From NCBI RefSeq assembly GCF_016820575.1, contig NZ_JAEMQH010000003.1:1-64000 (forward strand): a stretch of DNA of 64,000 bases. Reading direction: 5' to 3'. Made by a program: the position numbers and the translations under genes. This document shows positions 58,996 to 64,000 of the stretch, piece by piece; the stretch's first letter is position 1, and each line of letters starts with the position of its first letter. The notes under the pieces were generated by a model, which saw only the letters and a list, made by a program, of their open reading frames with translations, made no database searches and was not told the origin of the DNA. This stretch comes from Marinobacter sediminum (GTDB lineage Bacteria; Pseudomonadota; Gammaproteobacteria; Pseudomonadales; Oleiphilaceae).

Positions 58996-60444
58996 CTAGG
59001 CCGGACGCAGGTTCACCTGTGCTTCTGGCCAGGCCAGGACAACATAGCCGATGGCAAACACCAGCCACGCGGCGCCCGCCAGGGCCATCGACAGATCCGG
59101 GGCCAGGTGCACCCGGTCGTATCGACTGTAACTGGCACGCACTGCTCCAGTGATGGCCAGCCCCAGCAAGATCCCGCCAATGACATCGGTAAACCAATGG
59201 ACGCCCAGGTACAGGCGGCTGAGTGCGACCGGCACCAGTGGCAAAGAAAACAGCACATAGAACTGCCAGCGTTGGCGCTTGCGGCTTTCGCCCGCGACGA
59301 AGCTGGCCAGCAGGGTGACAAACACGGTGATACCGGTGCTGTGGCCACTCGGGAAGGCGCCGGAAGACGGCGGGCGGAACACGGCATCGGGCCGGTCGAC
59401 ACCGAGAGTAAACTTAAGCACCCAGACCAAGACGATCGCGAGCGCGGCGGCCATGACGATATGAATGGCGGCGGCGTAGTAGCCCCGGAAGACGAATGCC
59501 AGGCAGGCCAATACCGCTGCGGCCGTCAGCACTGGTGGATCACCCAGTAGGGTGGCGATAATCACCGGGCCATCGAGCAGCGGCTGTCGGAGCTGACCGA
59601 ACCAGGCCAGTGCCAGCTGATTGAATGGCTCAAGGCTGTGAGTCTGGGTGGCCAGCAGGCCCCAGAGCAGAAACAGGCCGGAGGCGGCCAGTGCCAGCAT
59701 GATGGAGGCGAGGGGGAATTCGCCTCCGCGGTCCGGGCGGTGGTTGGTGTACAGGCGCCAGAACCTGTGAGTGGCGTCGTATCTGGCCATGCGCCGCTCC
59801 AGCCAGCGATACAGCCGCCCACCTTTGCCCAGGCCCAGCTGGAACTGGATCAACACCAGGTACACCGCCATCAACGAGGCCAGGCTGATGCCCACCACCG
59901 GGTAAAAGTACGCCGGTGGCTGAAGGTCGCTGGCCAGCGCACTACCCACCAGAAAGCCCGGGAGAATGTACACCGGGGCCCAGCCCACCGCTGAAAAAAT
60001 ATTGAACGCCAGGAATCGCCGCCATGGCATCCACAGGGCGCCGGCAATCAGGGGGATGATCGGACGAATAGGCCCGACAAAGCGTCCGATGACCACGCTC
60101 TTGCCGCCGTGCTGGCGAAAGAACGCCTGGCCCTTTGCCAGCAGAGTGGGGTAGCGACTCAGTGGCCATACCACATGGAGCCGGTCCTGGAGTTTGCGCC
60201 CGAGGGCAAAACTGGCGGTGTCGCCTGCAATGGCGCCCAGGCCGGCCCATATCAGGGCTTCGGTCAGTGGCATGCCGGTTTGTCCGGCCAGCGCCGCGAT
60301 GGCGAACAGAATCGCCACACCCGGCACTATGATGCCGGCAATCGCCAGAGACTCAACAAAGGCGGTACTGAATAGGGCCGTGGCCAGCCATCCCGGGTTC
60401 AGGCTTAACCAGGCCGATAACTCCCTGAGCCAATCACCGCTCAT
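58996..60444 (-). CDS. DedA - PAP2 fusion membrane protein
   Basis: 482 residues from ATG 60444, which overlaps the preceding stop (ATGA). N-terminal DedA domain (about 1-200; IAGIIVPGVAILFAIAALAG, GAIAGDTASFALGRKLQD, VIGRFVGPIRPIIPLIAGAL). C-terminal PAP2 phosphatase (about 290-482) with all three motifs: KFTLGVDRP, FPSGH and SRLYLGVHWFTD. DedA proteins include undecaprenyl-phosphate flippases, and PAP2 enzymes include undecaprenyl-pyrophosphate phosphatases, so this may couple both steps of lipid-carrier recycling. Similar fusions exist elsewhere. Third gene of an operon with two GGDEF proteins. Confidence 0.9.
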   Translation of the reverse strand: MSGDWLRELSAWLSLNPGWLATALFSTAFVESLAIAGIIVPGVAILFAIAALAGQTGMPLTEALIWAGLGAIAGDTASFALGRKLQDRLHVVWPLSRYPTLLAKGQAFFRQHGGKSVVIGRFVGPIRPIIPLIAGALWMPWRRFLAFNIFSAVGWAPVYILPGFLVGSALASDLQPPAYFYPVVGISLASLMAVYLVLIQFQLGLGKGGRLYRWLERRMARYDATHRFWRLYTNHRPDRGGEFPLASIMLALAASGLFLLWGLLATQTHSLEPFNQLALAWFGQLRQPLLDGPVIIATLLGDPPVLTAAAVLACLAFVFRGYYAAAIHIVMAAALAIVLVWVLKFTLGVDRPDAVFRPPSSGAFPSGHSTGITVFVTLLASFVAGESRKRQRWQFYVLFSLPLVPVALSRLYLGVHWFTDVIGGILLGLAITGAVRASYSRYDRVHLAPDLSMALAGAAWLVFAIGYVVLAWPEAQVNLRPA

Positions 60445-61439
60445 GCTGCGATAGTCTCTCCGGCACTGAACCAGACCGAATCGGCACCGCGTCGGCGGGC
60501 CTCTTCCATGGCGGCGTGAGCCCGCTTGCGCAGGCTGTCGGTGCGGGTGTCGCCGCTGCCTCGAGTAGTGCAGCCAATGCTGACCGTGGCTTTGCCGACA
60601 ACGGCCCACTGATGCTCGGCAATGGTTCGGCGTATTCGTTCGGCAATCACTCGCACCCCTTCTTCAGGGGTGTACGGCAGGATCAGGAAGAATTCCGAAT
60701 CGTTCAGGGTGTACAGCGTGTCGCCGGCCCGGATGACATCGAACAGATGCTCGGTCATGTCGCGGAACAGCGTTTGAACACCGGCCTTGCCGTGCAGGTC
60801 TGCCGCTTCGTCGGCGTAGTCGATACTGAGATCGATAACCGACAGCTGATGTCCGGTGGCAATGGCCCGGCTGATTTCCTTTTGCAGGGTTTCATCCAGA
60901 AAGCGGGCGTTATGGGCCCCGGTCACCGGATCGGTAATGGCCAGATCTTCGGCGGATTGGGCCATGTGGTCGTAGTGCCAAATATAAAGCGACGCCGCGG
61001 CGAGCAGGATAGCCAGGCCGGTAATGGCAAGGATGGCATCGGTAGTGGGTTGCTGGAACAGCACCACCCCTGCCGTGGGCACCAGCAGAAGGAATGACAG
61101 CGCCATGCCCTGGCGCAGCGGCAGGATCAGCAGGTTCAGAATCAGTAGTGGCATGGCCCAGTGGGTAATGCCGGGGCTGTCGAGTGTCAGCATGGCGGCC
61201 AGCAGGCCACTGTTCAGGCCGGACAGTATGATCAGGTGTCCCGGCGCCGACAACTGGTGACGACGGCACACGGCGGTATAGGCAGCTCCCGCCAGGGTCA
61301 ACGTTGCCATGCCAGTGGCGAGGTAGAACAACTCGTAGAAGCCATAACGGAGATTTTGCATCGCCAGCGCCAGAATGAAGAGCGTAGCCAGAGCATAGCC
61401 GGTTCCATGCGTCCAGGTTCTCAGGCGGGTCTCGGTCAT
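60441..61439 (-). CDS. Membrane protein with degenerate GGDEF domain (RAGD / NDSEF)
   Basis: 332 residues. About six membrane helices (17-155), then a GGDEF domain (about 163-325). LAITDPVTGAHNARFLDETL matches the domain start, and ATVSIGCTTRGSGD the later part. The catalytic signature reads NDSEF (246-250) instead of GGDEF. The inhibitory-site motif RxxD is intact as RAGD (237-240), at the right spacing. Likely a c-di-GMP binder without cyclase activity (inference). ATG overlaps the upstream GGDEF gene's stop by 4 bases. Confidence 0.85.
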   Translation of the reverse strand: MTETRLRTWTHGTGYALATLFILALAMQNLRYGFYELFYLATGMATLTLAGAAYTAVCRRHQLSAPGHLIILSGLNSGLLAAMLTLDSPGITHWAMPLLILNLLILPLRQGMALSFLLLVPTAGVVLFQQPTTDAILAITGLAILLAAASLYIWHYDHMAQSAEDLAITDPVTGAHNARFLDETLQKEISRAIATGHQLSVIDLSIDYADEAADLHGKAGVQTLFRDMTEHLFDVIRAGDTLYTLNDSEFFLILPYTPEEGVRVIAERIRRTIAEHQWAVVGKATVSIGCTTRGSGDTRTDSLRKRAHAAMEEARRRGADSVWFSAGETIAA

Positions 61440-62452
61440 GAAGTGGGTCCTTGTGCGGGCGGTTGGGTCTTGCTCCCGGTCTGGTTCCAGGCGCTGTAGG
61501 CCTGGGTCCGGTTGCCGCCTTGTTGCTGAGCACGGCGCAGGGCATTGGCGGCGCTCTGCTGCAGACTGTCGGCATCGTCACCGATGTTCAGGCCGGCAAC
61601 GCCGGTGCTCACCGTCAGCGCCATATCATGGGATTCCAGCAGCTTGCCCAGTCCGTTGCGCATGATCTCCGAACGCTTGATGGCGTCCTGGGTGGCGATG
61701 CCGGGCAGGATCACCAGGAACTGCAGGTCCGCGACCCGGTAATAGGTGTCGAAATCCCGAATCTGGGAATGCAGGTAGCGCCCGATGCGAGGCAGGATAG
61801 AGCGAATATCCTGGTCCGGATTGCGGTCGCTGAGGTGGGTGTCCAGGCCAATCATGATGATCGACATGTCGGTGCCCTCACGCTCGCTACGCTGGATTTC
61901 CTTGTGCAGGTCGGCCGACAAATATTCCCGGCTGGCGGCCTGGGTCAGCTCGTCGGTGCGCCGCAATGGCGCCAGTTGGCGGTTCTTGTACTCGCGCAGG
62001 AATACAAGCAGACCCGAAAGCAGGGTAGTCAACATAAACGCGCTGACCATCTGGTGTCGGTCGGCCAGGCCGGTGGCCAGGGGAATAGCCAGGCCCGCAA
62101 GCAGCATTGTCGCCAGGGTGATTGCCATTGCCAGTCGCAGGGGCAGCAGCGCAAAGGCCAGCAGAGGGAGTGCGTAAAACCAGTGGCTAAGTGCCCACGG
62201 GCCGGTCCAGAAGCTGGTCAGCATCAATAACAGAAGTACTACGAAGAACAGCCGCTGGACGCTGGGCCAGGGGTGTTGCTGACGATTGCTGTGAAAGGTT
62301 TGTGCGCAAATCACGATGCCGGCTGCGGCAGCGGCAGCGGCCGCCGTCAAGGGCTCACCCAGCGTTGCGCTGAGCGCTGAAATGGCAATCAGGACCACGA
62401 AGCCGGCCCGCGATAGTCTGCTCAACAAAAAGTTTTCGGCCAACTGGGCCAT
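61436..62452 (-). CDS. Membrane protein with degenerate GGDEF domain (RDFD / ADLQF)
   Basis: 338 residues from ATG 62452 (AAGGA 8 bases upstream on the minus strand); the frame stays open far upstream but only as an antisense shadow of proA. About six membrane helices (17-153) with an Ala-rich second helix, then a GGDEF-like domain (about 165-320). The catalytic signature is ADLQF (241-245); RxxD is intact as RDFD (232-235), spaced as in real cyclases. DELTQAASREYLSADL replaces the usual D-x-L-T-G-L start. First gene of the three-gene operon. Confidence 0.85.
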   Translation of the reverse strand: MAQLAENFLLSRLSRAGFVVLIAISALSATLGEPLTAAAAAAAAGIVICAQTFHSNRQQHPWPSVQRLFFVVLLLLMLTSFWTGPWALSHWFYALPLLAFALLPLRLAMAITLATMLLAGLAIPLATGLADRHQMVSAFMLTTLLSGLLVFLREYKNRQLAPLRRTDELTQAASREYLSADLHKEIQRSEREGTDMSIIMIGLDTHLSDRNPDQDIRSILPRIGRYLHSQIRDFDTYYRVADLQFLVILPGIATQDAIKRSEIMRNGLGKLLESHDMALTVSTGVAGLNIGDDADSLQQSAANALRRAQQQGGNRTQAYSAWNQTGSKTQPPAQGPTS

Positions 62453-62502
62453 GGTGTCCGTCCTTTTTTGAAACTCCCTAAGTATGTGGCATATCGCAGG
62501 GT

Positions 62503-62508
62503 TATAAT
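62503..62508 (+). promoter_or_regulatory. Possible -10 of proA
   Basis: TATAAT about 86 bases before the proA ATG; no clear -35. The 141-base gap between divergent genes otherwise shows nothing strong. Confidence 0.35.
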
Positions 62509-62593
62509 ATCTGTTTGGGGTGCGTACTTGAAACGGGAAAGGTAAAGTTAGGCCCTGATAATGAATTCTGCTGGTTAACACGAAGGTAAACGG

Positions 62594-63847
62594 ATGGATA
62601 TTGCAGCTTACATGGCTGAGGTCGGCGAGCAGGCTCGCGCAGCCGCGACGCTGGTGGCTCGCTCGACAACGGCGGTGCGCAACCAGGCCCTGCTGGCCAC
62701 GGCCCGGGCGCTGGATTCTGCACGCACTGAGTTGGCCGAGGCCAACGCCAAGGACCTGGATAGCGGCCGGAGTAACGGGCTCGATGGCGCGATGCTGGAC
62801 CGGCTGGAGCTGACACCGGAGCGAATCGATACCATGATCGAAGGGCTTCGACAGGTTGCCTCCTTGCCGGATCCGATCGGTGAGATCACCGACATGACCT
62901 ATCGTCCGTCTGGAATTCAGGTGGGCAAGATGCGGGTGCCCTTGGGCGTGATTGGCATCATCTACGAATCCCGTCCGAACGTGACCGTGGAGGCTGCCAG
63001 CCTGTGCCTGAAATCGGGCAATGCAACCATTCTTCGGGGCGGCTCCGAGGCTATCCATTCCAATCAGGCCATTGCCCGGTGCCTGGCTCAGGGCCTGGCC
63101 GAGGCCGGCTTGCCGGAGACCGCCGTGCAGGTGGTCAAAACCACCGACCGCGCCGCGGTGGGCGAGCTGATTACCATGCCGCGATACGTGGATGTCATTG
63201 TGCCGCGTGGGGGTAAGGGGTTGATTGAGCGCATCAGTCGCGACGCTCGCGTGCCGGTGATCAAGCACCTGGACGGCGTTTGCCACGTCTATATCGACAG
63301 CCACGCCGATCCCGAAAAAGCGCTGAACGTTGCGGTGAACGCAAAAACCCAGCGCTATGGCACCTGTAATACCATGGAAACCCTGCTGGTCGACGGCGAA
63401 ATAGCCGACGATATTCTGCCGTTGCTGGCCACGGCTTTTGCGGAAAAGGAAGTAGAGCTGCGCGGCTGTGAGCGTACCCGGGGCATCATCGACGCCGTTG
63501 AGGCGGTCGAGGCTGACTGGGAAGCGGAATACCTCGGGCCGATCCTGGCGGTACGGGTGGTTGATGGCCTCGATGGTGCGATCAAGCACATCAACCGCTA
63601 CAGCTCCCAGCATACCGACAGCATCATCACCGAAAACTTCACCCGGGCGCGTCGTTTCTTGACCGAAGTGGATTCCAGCTCAGTGATGGTTAATACCTCC
63701 ACCCGCTTCGCTGACGGCTTCGAGTACGGGCTGGGCGCAGAAATTGGCATTTCCACCGACAAGATCCATGCCCGCGGGCCCGTGGGGCTTGAGGGTCTGA
63801 CTTCTCAGAAATACGTGGTGTTCGGCGACGGCCACATCCGGACCTGA
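62594..63847 (+). CDS. proA: Glutamate-5-semialdehyde dehydrogenase (gamma-glutamyl phosphate reductase)
   Basis: 417 residues. Second step of proline synthesis. [35 protein letters not shown], and [12 protein letters not shown] with the catalytic Cys. ATG 62594 follows AAGGTAAAC. Overlaps the nadD start by one base. Partner proB is not in the window. Confidence 0.97.
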   Translation: MDIAAYMAEVGEQARAAATLVARSTTAVRNQALLATARALDSARTELAEANAKDLDSGRSNGLDGAMLDRLELTPERIDTMIEGLRQVASLPDPIGEITDMTYRPSGIQVGKMRVPLGVIGIIYESRPNVTVEAASLCLKSGNATILRGGSEAIHSNQAIARCLAQGLAEAGLPETAVQVVKTTDRAAVGELITMPRYVDVIVPRGGKGLIERISRDARVPVIKHLDGVCHVYIDSHADPEKALNVAVNAKTQRYGTCNTMETLLVDGEIADDILPLLATAFAEKEVELRGCERTRGIIDAVEAVEADWEAEYLGPILAVRVVDGLDGAIKHINRYSSQHTDSIITENFTRARRFLTEVDSSSVMVNTSTRFADGFEYGLGAEIGISTDKIHARGPVGLEGLTSQKYVVFGDGHIRT

Positions 63848-64000
63848 TGCCAATGCATGTGATCTATGGCGGCACCTTCGATCCGATCCACCACGGGCAC
63901 CTCCGGCTGGCCCTGGAGATCAGTGATCGGTTGGAAGTTGCACCGATCAATCTGGTGCCGTGCCACATCCCGCCGCACCGTGGTGATACCGGGGCCTCTG
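63847..64000 (+). CDS. nadD: Nicotinate-nucleotide adenylyltransferase, 5' part only
   Basis: About 51 codons before the window ends. [19 protein letters not shown] contains the nucleotidyltransferase (H/T)xGH motif; VPCHIPPHR follows as in NadD. NAD synthesis. ATG 63847 overlaps the proA stop (TGATG); ATG 63853 is also possible. proA-nadD is a common gammaproteobacterial pair. Confidence 0.93.
   Translation, partial: MPMHVIYGGTFDPIHHGHLRLALEISDRLEVAPINLVPCHIPPHRGDTGAS

Noticed and set aside
62453..63613. Long minus-strand open frame joined to the first GGDEF gene, opposite proA
   Set aside because: It is the shadow of proA. The ATG at 62452 has a good ribosome site and gives a normal six-helix N-terminus.

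Overview
The window is chromosomal, housekeeping-rich DNA from a gammaproteobacterium. Gene order (rplM-rpsI-petABC-sspAB; lpoA-yraN-diaA facing rsmI and rnpB; the complete mraZ-to-ftsZ cluster followed by lpxC, a dciA-type gene, an M23 peptidase, secA, argJ and a mutT-thiE fusion) is the pseudomonad/Marinobacter arrangement. The moderately high GC and protein sequences fit a marine Marinobacter-like organism best; the genus is an inference, since no search could be run. I see no prophage, insertion sequence, CRISPR array or tRNA gene.

Layout. 1-100: 3' end of 5S rRNA and its terminator. 171-5522: leuA, a cryptic holD, rimI, prfC, yjjV (translation and replication housekeeping). 5551-10629: ribosomal proteins L13/S9, cytochrome bc1, stringent starvation proteins SspA/SspB. 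10630-13496 (minus): lpoA-yraN-diaA. 13653-14930: rsmI and RNase P RNA. 15135-32203: the division and cell-wall cluster, 15 genes in one direction with many 1-17 bp overlaps, driven by a promoter with four GTGG boxes at exact 10-bp spacing (probable MraZ operator). 32437-41539: lpxC, dciA, M23 peptidase, secA, argJ, mutT-thiE fusion, moaC, ribA. 41678-45726 (minus): dxs, ispA, xseB (isoprenoid precursor operon) and an NRDE protein. 45817-48924: TauE/SafE transporter, lgt, thyA, an inverted-repeat intergenic element, folA (dTMP/folate pair). 48921-56914: DEAD-box helicase, thioesterase, a haloalkane dehalogenase homologue lacking its nucleophile, two small unknown genes, AI-2E family transporter, peptidoglycan-binding secreted protein, ilvD. 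57088-64000: HDOD protein, LON-domain protein, a minus-strand three-gene operon (two degenerate GGDEF membrane proteins and a DedA-PAP2 fusion), proA and the start of nadD.

Most of the window is ordinary core genome. The points most worth a second look are: the three-gene operon at 58996-62452, whose two GGDEF proteins have lost the catalytic signature but kept the RxxD c-di-GMP inhibitory-site motif and are translationally coupled to a fused lipid-carrier flippase/phosphatase; the haloalkane dehalogenase homologue with Asn in place of the catalytic Asp; an 18-bp tandem repeat that creates four consecutive in-frame stop codons at the end of dxs; a 20-bp palindrome that gives the convergent folA and helicase genes the same C-terminal residues; and the divergent holD upstream of rimI.
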